Part shown: positions 41,851 through 50,775 of the stretch, in pieces
How the letters are laid out: every line of letters starts with the position of its first letter
Position numbering within the stretch: the first letter of the stretch is position 1
NCBI RefSeq assembly: GCF_040610475.1
Contig: NZ_JBEXMJ010000001.1
Span: 62,001 to 126,000 of the forward strand
Reading direction: 5' to 3'
Source: Actinopolymorpha sp. NPDC004070
Lineage (GTDB): Bacteria > Actinomycetota > Actinomycetes > Propionibacteriales > Actinopolymorphaceae
DNA length: 64,000 bases
Translations under genes and position numbers: made by a program
Notes under the pieces: generated by a model
What the model was told of the DNA's origin: nothing
The model's input: the letters and a program-made list of their open reading frames with translations, nothing else
Database searches by the model: none

Positions 41851-43020
41851 ATGATCACGCACGTGAAGATCGTGGCGCAGGTCAAGCTGATACCGGATGC
41901 CGCGCAGGCATCCGCGCTGTCGGCGACTCTGCGCATGGTCAATGACGCCGCGAACTGGGTCTCCGAGGTCGCGTTTGTCAATGACGTGCCGCGTGAGTAC
42001 GAACTGCGCAAGCACACCTACGCCCAGCTCAAGGAACAGGGCCTGGGCGCGCAGGCCGCGCAACACGTGATCAAGAAAGTTCGGGACGCCTACACCACGC
42101 TGCACGCCAACCTGCGCGCCGGGAACCTCGGCCCGAAGGGCTCCAAGCGCCGGATCAAGGCCGAGTCCAAGTCGATCACGTTCCGGCCCGACGCCGCGCA
42201 GCCGTATGACGACCGCTGTTTGAGCTGGCAGTACGACACGCAGACGGTGAGTATCTGGACCACCGCAGGCCGGATCAAGAACGTGTCGTTTGCATGCGCG
42301 GCGGACGCGTTGAAGGTGCTCCGGCAGTACCGCAAGGGCGAGTCCGATCTGATCGAACGCAACGGCGTGTTCTACCTGATCGCGACCTGTGAAGTTCCCG
42401 AGGCCGAGCAGTACGAGCCGAACGGTTTCATCGGCGTGGATCTCGGCATCGTCAACATCGCCACCACCTCCACCGGCTACCAGGCCGCCGGGCGGCAGCT
42501 CAACCGGTACCGCAAGCGGCAACTCGCCCTGCGGGCCAAGCTCCAGAAAAGGCGCACCAAGTCCGCCAAACGGCGGCTGAAGGAGCGTGCCCGCCGCGAA
42601 CGGCGGCACGTCAAGAACACCAACCACATCATCGCCAAGACGATCGTGACCGCGGCGCAACGCACCGGAGGCGGACTTTCGCTCGAAGAGCTGAAGGGCA
42701 TCCGCACCCGGGTACGGCTCCGCAAGCCCCAACGGGTCGCACTCCACTCCTGGGCCTTCGCCCAGCTTGGAGACTTCATCGTCTACAAGGCGCGGCGAGC
42801 CGGGGTCCCGCTCGTATTCGTGGATCCCGCCTACTCCTCCAAGGAGTGCGCCGAATGCGGCCACGTGGACCGGCTCAACCGCATCTCCCAAGCCAGATTC
42901 GCATGCCGGTCGTGCGGCGTCGTTGCGCACGCGGACCGGAACGCTTCCCGCGTCCTCGCCCGCAGGGGCGCGACCGTGTGGACTGCGGGGCGTGAGTCAC
43001 GCGTCCCTGCCATCCCATAA
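41851..43020 (+). CDS. tnpB: RNA-guided nuclease TnpB (IS605 OrfB)
   Basis: 389 residues from the ATG; a GTG at 41863 fits the family start ('VKIVAQVKLIPDAAQ') better and lies 7 bp after a TATGAT -10 box, so translation may be leaderless from there. All three RuvC acidic residues are present: D197 in 'GVDLGIVN', E279 in 'LSLEELKGIR', D362 in 'ADRNAS'. The zinc ribbon has C333/C336 and C352/C355. By family it cuts DNA next to a transposon-adjacent motif, guided by an RNA whose guide lies beyond the right end. It appears intact although tnpA is not. GC content is slightly lower than its surroundings. Confidence 0.93.
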   Translation: MITHVKIVAQVKLIPDAAQASALSATLRMVNDAANWVSEVAFVNDVPREYELRKHTYAQLKEQGLGAQAAQHVIKKVRDAYTTLHANLRAGNLGPKGSKRRIKAESKSITFRPDAAQPYDDRCLSWQYDTQTVSIWTTAGRIKNVSFACAADALKVLRQYRKGESDLIERNGVFYLIATCEVPEAEQYEPNGFIGVDLGIVNIATTSTGYQAAGRQLNRYRKRQLALRAKLQKRRTKSAKRRLKERARRERRHVKNTNHIIAKTIVTAAQRTGGGLSLEELKGIRTRVRLRKPQRVALHSWAFAQLGDFIVYKARRAGVPLVFVDPAYSSKECAECGHVDRLNRISQARFACRSCGVVAHADRNASRVLARRGATVWTAGRESRVPAIP

Positions 43021-43076
43021 CGGGGTGCCTGGACGGCGGAGTCCACCCAGCAGCCAGTTGGGCGCTACCTCCAAGC

Positions 43077-43094
43077 CCGGTCCTTCAGGGCCGG
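43077..43094. repeat. Right-end hairpin of the IS605-type element
   Basis: Seven-base-pair stem (one G-T pair) with the same TTCA loop as the left hairpin, 57 bp after the tnpB stop and 20 bp before the GH43 start codon. It should fold in the omega RNA just before the guide. Confidence 0.55.
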
Positions 43095-43114
43095 CCAAGT
43101 TGACAGGAGAAGGC

Positions 43115-44146
43115 ATGCCGCAGGATCCCTCGTCCCCGTTCATCGGTCCCATGAGCCGACGTGCCCTGCTGGCCGCTTCCGGAGGAGTTGCCGCGGCCGC
43201 GTTCATGGGTGGTGGCACCGCCGACGCCGAGTCGCGTGGCTACCAGAACCCCGTCGAGCCGACGAACCACCCCGATCCCGCGGTTCTGTTCGCCGACGGA
43301 GCCTTCTACCTGTACTCCACCGCCGGGAGCATGGGGGCGATGCCGGTGCTGACGTCGCCCGACCTGGTTCACTGGACCCAGGTCGGCAACGGCATGCCGG
43401 TGATCGCCGAGTGGTCGGTGTCCGGCCGGCACTGGGCACCGGAAGTGATGCGGATAGGGGATCGTTACCACTCCTACTACACCGCCCGTCGCGCCGACAA
43501 CGGGCAGCAGGCGGTGTCGGTCTCGGTCTCGGACTCACCTGCCGGCCCGTTCGTCGACGACCGCTCCGCACCTCTGGTCGGCCAGGCCGACGAGGGCGGC
43601 AGCATCGACGCGTCGCCGTTCCGCGACACCGACGGCTCACTGTGGTTGTTGTGGAAGAACGACGGCAACGCTGTCGGCCTCCCGTCGTACATCTACCTGC
43701 AGCGGCTGACCGACGACGGCCTGGAGCTTCGCGGTGAGCCGCAGCGGATCATCGGGATGGACCAGCCGTACGAGAAGTACACGATCGAGGGTGCCTCCGT
43801 GATCGTGTACGAGGGCGCCTACTACTGCTTCTACTCCACCGGGGAGTACTGGAACGACAGCTACGGCGTCTGCTGGGCAACGGCTCCCAAGGTCACCGGA
43901 CCGTGGACCAAGCAGGGGAACGGTCCGATCCTGTCCGGCAACGAGGTGGCGTCCGGGCCTGGTCACGGCATGCCGATCGAGGTCGGCCCGCACTGGTGGT
44001 ACGTCTACCACGCGTGGGAGCCCGACGGTCAGCCCTCCGGCCGCCTGGTCTGGCTTTCCCGGCTGAAGTTCACCGACGACGGACCGGTCATCGACGGCCC
44101 ACGCGTGCAGAACCCGTTCGGGCCGATCGTCCCGCGCCGCACCTGA
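43115..44146 (+). CDS. Secreted glycoside hydrolase family 43-type enzyme (Tat signal)
   Basis: 343 residues from the ATG at 43115 with GGAGAAGG ahead. A Tat signal (R15-R16 in 'SRRALLAASGG', Ala-rich core, cleavage near 'ADA-ES' at 38) sends it out folded. The five-bladed propeller shows the GH43 triad: base D54 in 'NHPDPAVLF', D165 in 'SIDASPF', and general acid E225 in 'TIEGASVI'. 'HWAPEVMRIGDRYHSYYTA' is also typical. By family it removes arabinofuranose or xylose residues from plant polymers. The IS605 element ends about 14 bp before its start, so the native promoter may have been cut off. Confidence 0.87.
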   Translation: MPQDPSSPFIGPMSRRALLAASGGVAAAAFMGGGTADAESRGYQNPVEPTNHPDPAVLFADGAFYLYSTAGSMGAMPVLTSPDLVHWTQVGNGMPVIAEWSVSGRHWAPEVMRIGDRYHSYYTARRADNGQQAVSVSVSDSPAGPFVDDRSAPLVGQADEGGSIDASPFRDTDGSLWLLWKNDGNAVGLPSYIYLQRLTDDGLELRGEPQRIIGMDQPYEKYTIEGASVIVYEGAYYCFYSTGEYWNDSYGVCWATAPKVTGPWTKQGNGPILSGNEVASGPGHGMPIEVGPHWWYVYHAWEPDGQPSGRLVWLSRLKFTDDGPVIDGPRVQNPFGPIVPRRT

Positions 44147-44198
44147 CGGCCCGTACGCCGCCGGGCGGCAATCTGGACAGCGTTTCGCGGAACGCCGT

Positions 44199-44897
44199 TC
44201 AGCGGTTCGCGCCGTCGCGGTTCGCGCCCTTGCGGCGGGCCGCGGCGCGGCGGGCGACGTAGCGTTCGATCTTCAGGGCCTTGCCGCAGTCGTTCATGTC
44301 GCACCAGCGGCGGCTGTGGTTCTTCGAGGTGTCCAGGAACAACCAGGGGCAGCGCGCGCATCGCGACAGCCGGTGAAGCTGGTCGCTCACCAGCAGGTCG
44401 GCCGCGGCGGAGGCGACCGGGTGCAGGACCACGGCCAGGTCGTCGGATGCCGGCCACGCCCATCGCAGCACGGGCGATCCGGGGCGCGGGCTCGAGTGGC
44501 CGTTGTCGTTCTCGACCACGGTGGCCGCCGCCATCGCCTCGGTGACGTACGGGCGAAGACGAGCCCAGTGCTTCGCGGTCTGCGTACCGCCGGGCCCGCT
44601 CTCGACGATCCGGCCGAACAACTCGTTGAGCGTGTCGCGGAGGTCATGCGCGTGCGTGACGGTCCGCGCGGCGTCGTCGGCCCGGCGCCGCGCCGACCTG
44701 CGCAGCCGGTCCGCCTGCGCCTCGCTGATCGTCCCCACTCTGGTCGACCACGCCAGCAGGTCGTCGTAGGTCGCGGCATGGTCGTGCCGCTCCGGCCCCA
44801 GCGGGTCGTCGACGGTGTTGGCGAAGTCCAGCGCGAGGTGGCCGCCGACGATCGGCAGCTCCCTCGGGCCGGACAGCTGAGTCGATGATGTTTCCAT
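44199..44897 (-). CDS. ABATE-domain/CGNR zinc-finger protein (putative stress regulator)
   Basis: 232 residues from the ATG at 44897. The first 150 residues are an ABATE domain ('LPIVGGHLALDFANTVDDPLG'), and the last 50 a CGNR-type zinc finger, 'RCARCPWLFLDTSKNHSRRWCDMNDCGKALK', with four cysteines. The eponymous CGNR is here CGKA. Such proteins are considered DNA-binding regulators. It is divergent from the MFS gene (53 bp), which it may control. A TAAAAC box 8 bp before the ATG suggests a leaderless mRNA. Confidence 0.85.
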   Translation of the reverse strand: METSSTQLSGPRELPIVGGHLALDFANTVDDPLGPERHDHAATYDDLLAWSTRVGTISEAQADRLRRSARRRADDAARTVTHAHDLRDTLNELFGRIVESGPGGTQTAKHWARLRPYVTEAMAAATVVENDNGHSSPRPGSPVLRWAWPASDDLAVVLHPVASAAADLLVSDQLHRLSRCARCPWLFLDTSKNHSRRWCDMNDCGKALKIERYVARRAAARRKGANRDGANR

Positions 44898-44950
44898 CAA
44901 AGTCAGTTTTACCAGTTGCGGGTCGCCTGCGCACCTGGCATGTTTCCAGT

Positions 44951-46384
44951 GTGAGCAATTTAGCCGGTAACACCCAGGTCCGAGTCCGGAGTCCAGGCGA
45001 GCAGGACGGGGCCGGATCCGGTTCGGCTGTCGTGGCCTTGTGCGGAGTCCAGTTCGTCGACGTTCTCGGCGTGACGGTCGTGGTGACCGCGTTGCCGCGA
45101 ATGCTGGCCGACCTCGGCGGGACGCCCGCGGCGGGCACGCTCGTCGTCACCGCGTACGCGATGTTCTTCGGCGGCCTGCTGATGGTGGCCTCGCGCATCG
45201 GTGACCGCCTCGGCCACCGTCGGGTGGTGCTCTGGGCGCTCGCATTGTTCGCCGTCGCGTCCGTGCTTGGTGCGCTGGCAGAGTCGGTGTGGATGCTCGC
45301 CTCGGCAAGAGCGTTGCAGGGTGCCGCGGCGGCCGCCTCGGTTCCGTGCGCACTGCGGTTGCTGACCACGGTCGTACCCGAGGGGCCGGTGCGCCGGCGC
45401 GCGGTCGCCGGGTGGAGCGCGGCCGGCGCCACCGCCGGAGCGTCGGGGTTCTTCGTCGGCGGCGTGCTGACCGAGATCATGTCCTGGCGGGCGGTGTTCT
45501 GGCTGGACATCCTGCTCGCCGCCGTGCTGGCCGCCGCCATCGTGGGAACGATCCCACGCGACCACGCGGACTCGTCGGGAGTACGCATCGGCTGGCGGTC
45601 GTCGCTGCTGCTCGTCGGGGGAGCGATGGGTGTCGTGGCCGGTACGACGATGCTCGGCGAGGACAGGTTGCGCGTGCTCGGTGCGGTGGTGACCGCCCTG
45701 GGCCTGCTGGCAACCTCCGGTTTCGTGGTGCTCGAACGCCGGTCCCGCCATCCGCTGGTGGAGCGTGCGGCCTGGCGGACCCGCGGCCTGCGCTGGGGTG
45801 CGTTCGGGTCGTTCTTCGCCACCGCGACGACCAGCTCGTCCGTCATCGTGGCCACCTTGTATCTCCAGGACAAGCTGGGGTTGACACCACTGCGCGCGGC
45901 CATGTTGCTGGTGTCGTTCAGCATCCTCGCCGCGGTCGGATCTGCGCTCGCACCTCGGCTGGTCGCGATCCTCGGCTGGAGCCGCAGCATGGGTGCCGGC
46001 CTGGGGGTCATCGCCGCGGGCACGCTGGTGTATGCCGCCTGGCCGCAGGTGGCCGGGATCGGCCTCGCCGCCGCGGCCGGTGGTCTGGGGATCGGGATCA
46101 CCTCGGTGGCCGCGAACGACATGGGAACCACCGTCGACGTACACCTGAAGGGAACTGCCTCGGGTGTGCTCAACACCGCGGCCCAACTCGGCGCCGCGGT
46201 CGGCGTGGCCGCCATCGGTCTGGTCGCCACCGCGACGCAGCCCCGGATTGCGTGGCTGGTGGTCGTGGCGCTCGCAACGGGCGCCGCGGTGGCCGCGGCC
46301 ATCAGCCGGGTTGCCGACGCCACTAGTGTCGGCGAGCGTGAACGAGATCCTGCCCGGCGGGTTCCACTCCGCGCCCGTCCGTAA
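44951..46384 (+). CDS. MFS transporter, drug:H+ antiporter-2 (DHA2)-like
   Basis: 477 residues from a GTG at 44951; an ATG further up would overlap the divergent ABATE gene. About 14 hydrophobic segments. 'GDRLGHRRVVLWALALFAVASVLGALAES' is the MFS loop 2-3 motif, and 'ALQGAAAAASVPCALRLL' with 'WRAVFWLDILLAAV' are DHA2 hallmarks. By family it exports drugs or metabolites. No ribosome-binding site is visible; leaderless translation is possible. Its 3' end overlaps the following kinase gene by 47 bp. Confidence 0.87.
   Translation: MSNLAGNTQVRVRSPGEQDGAGSGSAVVALCGVQFVDVLGVTVVVTALPRMLADLGGTPAAGTLVVTAYAMFFGGLLMVASRIGDRLGHRRVVLWALALFAVASVLGALAESVWMLASARALQGAAAAASVPCALRLLTTVVPEGPVRRRAVAGWSAAGATAGASGFFVGGVLTEIMSWRAVFWLDILLAAVLAAAIVGTIPRDHADSSGVRIGWRSSLLLVGGAMGVVAGTTMLGEDRLRVLGAVVTALGLLATSGFVVLERRSRHPLVERAAWRTRGLRWGAFGSFFATATTSSSVIVATLYLQDKLGLTPLRAAMLLVSFSILAAVGSALAPRLVAILGWSRSMGAGLGVIAAGTLVYAAWPQVAGIGLAAAAGGLGIGITSVAANDMGTTVDVHLKGTASGVLNTAAQLGAAVGVAAIGLVATATQPRIAWLVVVALATGAAVAAAISRVADATSVGERERDPARRVPLRARP
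46324..46329 (+). promoter_or_regulatory. -10 box (TAGTGT) for a probably leaderless kinase mRNA
   Basis: TAGTGT lies 8 bp before the GTG at 46338 and inside the end of the MFS gene. The spacing places the transcription start at or next to the start codon. No -35 stands out. Confidence 0.4.
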
Positions 46385-47111
46385 AGGTGAGGTCGTCGAG
46401 CGGCGCGCCGGGCCCTGGACGCCCAAGGTCCACGCTCTGCTGCGGCACCTTCGCCGATCCGGCTTCGGCCAGGCTCCCGCTCCGGTGGCAGTCAGCGAGG
46501 ACGGCCGCATCGAGACGCTCGGCTTCGTCGGGGGCGAGGGCGGGACCTACCCACTGACCGACGTCCAACGGTCCGGCGAGGCTCTTGTCAACGTGGCATT
46601 GGCAATCCGTGCGATGCACGACGCGACGGCTGGATTCGTGCCGCCCGACGAGGGTTCCTGGCAGGTCCGCACCAGCCTTCCGAGCGAGATCGACTGCATC
46701 GGCCACAACGACCTCGGGCCGTACAACCTCGTCTATCGAGGCGCCGAGGTCGCCGCCATCATCGACTGGGATTTCGCCGGTCCGTCGTCCCGGGCCTGGG
46801 ACCTCTGCTATGCAGCACACCGCTTCGTACCGCTGTCCGCTCCGCGCTCCACGAGAGCATTCGGCTGGGACCCGGTGCCGGACCAGGCGGCGCGGTTGCG
46901 GACGTTCGCGATCGCGTACGGCGGTGACATCCCACCCGCACGGTTGCTGGACCTGCTGGTCGTCCGGCTTGGTTCGATCGCCGCGACGATCGAGCGGGAG
47001 GTCCGGGCCGGCAATCCCGCGTACGACCGGCAACGCGACGAGCGGCACACGGACGGCTACCGCGAGGACATCGCGTACGTCCTGGCCAACCGCGCGGCGC
47101 TCCTGGGGTGA
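46338..47111 (+). CDS. APH-fold phosphotransferase
   Basis: 257 residues from a GTG at 46338. The catalytic loop is H123-N-D125 with N130 ('IGHNDLGPYNLVY'), and the metal motif D143-W-D145 in 'AIIDWDFAGPSSRAWDL'. This is the common 'HND....N' type, unlike the two HGD....H kinases earlier in the window. The N-terminus is short ('GGFHSAPVRKGEVVERRAGPWTPKVHALL'), as in a group of actinobacterial proteins annotated as aminoglycoside phosphotransferases. Substrate unknown. Followed by 162 bp without a gene. Confidence 0.8.
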   Translation: MNEILPGGFHSAPVRKGEVVERRAGPWTPKVHALLRHLRRSGFGQAPAPVAVSEDGRIETLGFVGGEGGTYPLTDVQRSGEALVNVALAIRAMHDATAGFVPPDEGSWQVRTSLPSEIDCIGHNDLGPYNLVYRGAEVAAIIDWDFAGPSSRAWDLCYAAHRFVPLSAPRSTRAFGWDPVPDQAARLRTFAIAYGGDIPPARLLDLLVVRLGSIAATIEREVRAGNPAYDRQRDERHTDGYREDIAYVLANRAALLG

Positions 47112-47273
47112 GGCCGACCGGGGCTGGACCGGACAGGTGAGGACTGGCCGTATTCGGCGGTCGGACCCGTTCTTCTTGACCGCTGCTCACGGGCCGGGGT
47201 TACGTGGACGCGCGGTGTCCGTACATCCGTACGAAACAAGCCACACCGCGCCAGCCACACCAGGAGGCCAGCG

Positions 47274-48596
47274 ATGCATGACGCGATCGACCTGCGCGAC
47301 CTCGCCGAGTGGGAGCTCCGCCAACTTCGCGAGACCGGGTTCGACGTGGACGAGGAGGAGCGCCGGCTGGCCGAGCTCGCCGACGGCAGTGCGGCCGAAC
47401 TCGGTGCGTTGCTGGACGACCTGGCGAAGAAGGAGGCCACCGGCGACCGATCCGGGTGGTCCTACGTCGAGCCCACCGACTGGACCGAGCTGGCCGCCAC
47501 CCTCACCCAGCCGGCGCCGGCCGCGCCGCCCACCGGTGAGGACCTCGCCAACCGCATCCACGGCGCGTGGCTGGGACGGGTCGCCGGCAACATGCTGGGC
47601 AAGCCGGTCGAGTCCGGCGACCACTGGACGCCCGAGCACCTGCGCTCCTACCTCGAGCTCGCCGGCGCCTGGCCGCTGGACGACTACATCCCGCTGATGG
47701 ATCCGGTGCCCGAGGGATACCGGATCCTGCCGAACGCCTCCCAGACGACACGCGGCAACGTGCACGGCAGCTCACGCGACGACGACGTGGACTACACGGT
47801 CCTCGGCCTGCATCTTCTCGAACACCATGGAACCGATCTCACACCCCAGCACGTGGCGGACGCGTGGCGCCTTCTGCTGCCGCTGCACCAGACCTACACC
47901 GCAGAACGCGTCGCCTACCGCAACCTCGCGCTCGGCCTGCGCGCACCGGCCACGGCCGTCTACCGCAACCCGTACCGTGAGTGGATCGGGGCGCAGATCC
48001 GCGGCGACGCGTTCGGCTACGTGTTCCCTGGCGACCCCGCGTCGGCGGCCCGGCTCGCCTACCAGGACGCGATTCTGTCCCACGTCGCCAACGGCGTCTA
48101 CGGCGAGATGTGGGCGGCCGCGGTGGTGGCCGCGGCGTTCACCGCGGGTTCGGTACGGGAGGCGCTCGAGGTCTCCTGTGGTGTGGTGCCGCCCGCGTCG
48201 CGGCTCGCCGAGGCGCTGCGCGACGTGCTGGACATGCACTCCCGCGGCCTGACCTGGGAGGCCGCCCGCGCCGAGATCGGGCAGAGGTACGGCCACTACG
48301 GCTGGGTGCACACGATCAACAACGCCGCCGTGGTCGCGGCCGGGCTGCTGTGGGGTGACGGAGACTTCACGCGGACGATCGCGTTGACCGTGCTCGGCGG
48401 CTGGGACACCGACTCCAACGGCGCGACCGCCGGTTCGGTGGCCGGTGCCCTGGTGGGGGCCGGCGCGATCCCGCGGCACTGGGTCGACCCGCTGGAGGAC
48501 CGGCTGCGCAGTGCGCTGTTCGGCTTCGACGGCTCCCGGATCTCCGACCTCGCCGCCCGTACGACCAGGCTGGCCGAACGCTTCCGCGCGCGCTGA
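47274..48596 (+). CDS. ADP-ribosylglycohydrolase (ARH) family protein
   Basis: 440 residues with AGGAGG ahead of the ATG. ARH signatures: 'RIHGAWLGRVAGNMLGKPVE' (about 93-112), 'SRDDDVDYTVLGLHLL' for the first metal site, and 'GGWDTDSNGATAGSVAGALVGA' for the second. The first 90 residues are an acidic helical extension. By family it removes ADP-ribose from proteins or small molecules or hydrolyses related N-glycosides; in actinobacterial sugar loci some act on ribosides. The stop overlaps the start of the solute-binding protein (TGATG), so a role in handling an imported compound is plausible. Confidence 0.87.
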   Translation: MHDAIDLRDLAEWELRQLRETGFDVDEEERRLAELADGSAAELGALLDDLAKKEATGDRSGWSYVEPTDWTELAATLTQPAPAAPPTGEDLANRIHGAWLGRVAGNMLGKPVESGDHWTPEHLRSYLELAGAWPLDDYIPLMDPVPEGYRILPNASQTTRGNVHGSSRDDDVDYTVLGLHLLEHHGTDLTPQHVADAWRLLLPLHQTYTAERVAYRNLALGLRAPATAVYRNPYREWIGAQIRGDAFGYVFPGDPASAARLAYQDAILSHVANGVYGEMWAAAVVAAAFTAGSVREALEVSCGVVPPASRLAEALRDVLDMHSRGLTWEAARAEIGQRYGHYGWVHTINNAAVVAAGLLWGDGDFTRTIALTVLGGWDTDSNGATAGSVAGALVGAGAIPRHWVDPLEDRLRSALFGFDGSRISDLAARTTRLAERFRAR

Positions 48597-50716
48597 TGGC
48601 CACCACCACAGCAAGCCGCAGGGACGTGTTGCGCCTGTCCGCCGCGGCGGCGGTGGCCGTGACACTCTCCGCGTGCTCGTCGGCGGGGGAGGGCGGTGGG
48701 TCGGGTGGAACCGGCGGCCGCGCGTCCGGCAAGGCGCCGCCGACGGGCAAGGGCTCGTTGACGAAACCACCGAAGGTCCCCCGCAGGTTGAAGGAGGCGC
48801 CGGCACTGGCGAAGCGGGTGCGGTCCGGCGACCTGCCGCCGTTGGCGAAACGCTCTCCAGAGCAGCCGTACGTCGTACCACACCGGTGGTTGTCGCCGGG
48901 CAAGTACGGCGGTGGCTTGCTGCTGATCGGCACCAGCACCGAGGACGGATCGAACAAGGAATTCATGTACGGCCACTCGTTGCTGCGGTGGCTCAACGAC
49001 GGACTCGACATCGGCCCCGGCCTCGTGCACAGCTGGGAGCCGAACGCCGACTCCACCGAGTGGACCCTGCACTTTCGTAAGGGGATGCGCTGGTCGGACG
49101 GCAAGCCGTGGACCACCGCCGACATCATGTACTGGTGGCAGGACCTGGTCCTGAACAAGGAGCATCCGGAGGTGCCGCCGGACGACGTGCGGTCGGGCAC
49201 GGACACGCTGGCGAAGTTCACCGCACCCGACGACCACACGCTGGTGCTCACCTTCGACGCACCCGCACCGGTCCTGCCCGAACGTCTCGCCGCGTGGGTG
49301 AACCGTGGTAACGGTGCCACCTGGATGCAGCCGAAGCACTACGTCTCGCAGTTCCACCCGAAGTACAACAAGGCGATCACCAGCAAGTCGTGGTTCAACA
49401 CCCACGACGACAAGGCCAACTGGGCCACCAATCCGGACTGCCCGACGATGACCGGTTGGCGGCTCGCGACCTACCGCGAGGGCCGCGCGGTGACGTTCGA
49501 ACGCAACCCCTACTACTGGGCGGTCGCCCCCGACGGATGCCAGCTTCCCTACCTGGACACGCTCACCTTCACCACGGTCGTCGACCCGCAGGTGCGCAAG
49601 CTCCAGGTGACGGAGGGAAAGGTCGACTACTGCCACGGGCCGTTCGTGGGCATCGGCCTGCCGGACGTGTCCTCGCTGAAGCGGTCCTCGAAGCGCAGCG
49701 GAATGCAGGTGCACCTGTGGAACTCGGGTTCGGGCACCGGCACGTTGTTCTTCTTCAACTACGACTATCCCGACGCGAAGCTGCGCACCCTGATCCGGAA
49801 CCCGAAGTTCCGCCAGGCGCTGTCCTACGCCTACGACCGGGAGGAGGTACGCAAGTCCGTCTACTTCAACACCGGCGAGAAGACCACCGGCACCACCCAC
49901 CCCACGGCGTACGAGTATCTCGTCAACGACACCGGCCGCAAGACGTACGCGCGCTGGCGCGACTCCTACCTGACGTACGACCCGGACAAGGCCAAGTCGA
50001 TGCTGGACGACCTCGGCGTGGTCGACCGTGACGGTGACGGCAAGCGCGAGTTGCCCGATGGTTCCAGGCTGCGGATCACCCTGGACTATCCCGCGGACAC
50101 CGACCGGACCAACATCGTCAAGAACGACGTGATCAAGAAGAACTGGCGCGCCATCGGCATCGACACCGAGCTCAACCCGGTCCCACCGACCACGTTCGGG
50201 GAGCGCTGGGAGGCCGGCCGGCTGATGTCGTACACCACCTGGGAAGTCAGTGACACCCCACTCATCTACCCGGCCCCTGTGGTACCGGTGCCACCCGCGC
50301 ACTGGGCGCCGCTGCACGCGCAGGGTTTCGCCTTGCAGACAGCGGATCCGGGCAAGCTGAAGGCGCAGGCACACGAGGACCCGTGGAAGCGGCAGCCGCC
50401 GTGGCTGCTGGCCGAGCCGGACACCCCGATCGACCGGCTGTGGAAGCTGTACCGGAAGGGCCGGGTCGAGACCGACCGGATGAAGCAGATTCGGCTCCTG
50501 TGGGAGATCTACAAGGTGCACATCGAGGAAGGGCCGTTCCTGATGGGCTGCGTGGCCGACGCGCCCCAGGTGACCGTGGTGCACAAGGACCTGCGCAACG
50601 TGCCGGCCCGGGAAAGCCTCGCCGCCGGCGGCTGGGTGAACGCCTGGACCCACCCGACCCCGGCGGTCTACGACCCGGAGGCCTTCTACTGGACCAACCC
50701 CGACCAGCACACGTAG
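48596..50716 (+). CDS. Family 5 ABC solute-binding lipoprotein, Tat-exported (second copy)
   Basis: 706 residues. Twin-arginine signal 'SRRDVLRLS' and lipobox LSAC ending at C27, then a Gly/Ser linker. SBP_bac_5 features: 'LVHSWEPNADSTEWTLHFRKGMRWSDGKPWTTADIMYWWQDLV', 'RNPYYWAVAPDGCQLPYLDTLTF', 'FRQALSYAYDREEVRKSVY'. It shares with the protein at 35628 the long size, the 'GDLPPLAKR' / 'GKLPPLGQR' entry and the layout, so they are paralogues. Its gene is fused by a TGATG overlap to the ARH gene, not to transport genes; permeases must come from elsewhere. Confidence 0.9.
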   Translation: MATTTASRRDVLRLSAAAAVAVTLSACSSAGEGGGSGGTGGRASGKAPPTGKGSLTKPPKVPRRLKEAPALAKRVRSGDLPPLAKRSPEQPYVVPHRWLSPGKYGGGLLLIGTSTEDGSNKEFMYGHSLLRWLNDGLDIGPGLVHSWEPNADSTEWTLHFRKGMRWSDGKPWTTADIMYWWQDLVLNKEHPEVPPDDVRSGTDTLAKFTAPDDHTLVLTFDAPAPVLPERLAAWVNRGNGATWMQPKHYVSQFHPKYNKAITSKSWFNTHDDKANWATNPDCPTMTGWRLATYREGRAVTFERNPYYWAVAPDGCQLPYLDTLTFTTVVDPQVRKLQVTEGKVDYCHGPFVGIGLPDVSSLKRSSKRSGMQVHLWNSGSGTGTLFFFNYDYPDAKLRTLIRNPKFRQALSYAYDREEVRKSVYFNTGEKTTGTTHPTAYEYLVNDTGRKTYARWRDSYLTYDPDKAKSMLDDLGVVDRDGDGKRELPDGSRLRITLDYPADTDRTNIVKNDVIKKNWRAIGIDTELNPVPPTTFGERWEAGRLMSYTTWEVSDTPLIYPAPVVPVPPAHWAPLHAQGFALQTADPGKLKAQAHEDPWKRQPPWLLAEPDTPIDRLWKLYRKGRVETDRMKQIRLLWEIYKVHIEEGPFLMGCVADAPQVTVVHKDLRNVPARESLAAGGWVNAWTHPTPAVYDPEAFYWTNPDQHT

Positions 50717-50762
50717 GCGTGCGCCGCCGCTGTTGAGGTCATGAACTGGCCTCAATGGTTCC

Positions 50763-50768
50763 TACAGT
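50763..50768 (+). promoter_or_regulatory. -10 box (TACAGT) for a leaderless mRNA
   Basis: TACAGT is separated by 7 bp from the ATG at 50776, so transcription should begin at the start codon; no ribosome-binding site is present. Confidence 0.5.
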
Positions 50769-50775
50769 TGCGGGC

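Larger units (their letters stand above)
41669..43101 (+). mobile_element. IS605-type element with TnpB and a TnpA relic
   Basis: About 1.4 kb. The outer marks are two hairpins with the same TTCA loop (41669-41688 and 43077-43094), as expected for single-strand transposition ends. Inside, the last codons of a divergent tnpA (41749-41811, minus) are followed by a complete tnpB. Without tnpA the element can move only if helped in trans. The RE hairpin should also be the 3' scaffold of the TnpB guide RNA (omega RNA). Exact cleavage points are inferred. Confidence 0.6.

Noticed and set aside
47274..50716. ADP-ribosylglycohydrolase plus neighbours as an anti-phage or toxin-immunity unit
   Set aside because: The partner is a Tat-exported solute-binding lipoprotein, with no ADP-ribosyltransferase toxin nearby; metabolism of an imported compound fits better.
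48296..50755. An 819-codon open frame on the minus strand, and a similar 700-codon one at 35781-37883
   Set aside because: Both lie exactly opposite the solute-binding protein genes and consist of low-information Arg/Val/Gly/Leu sequence. They are open because high third-position GC on one strand removes stops on the other.
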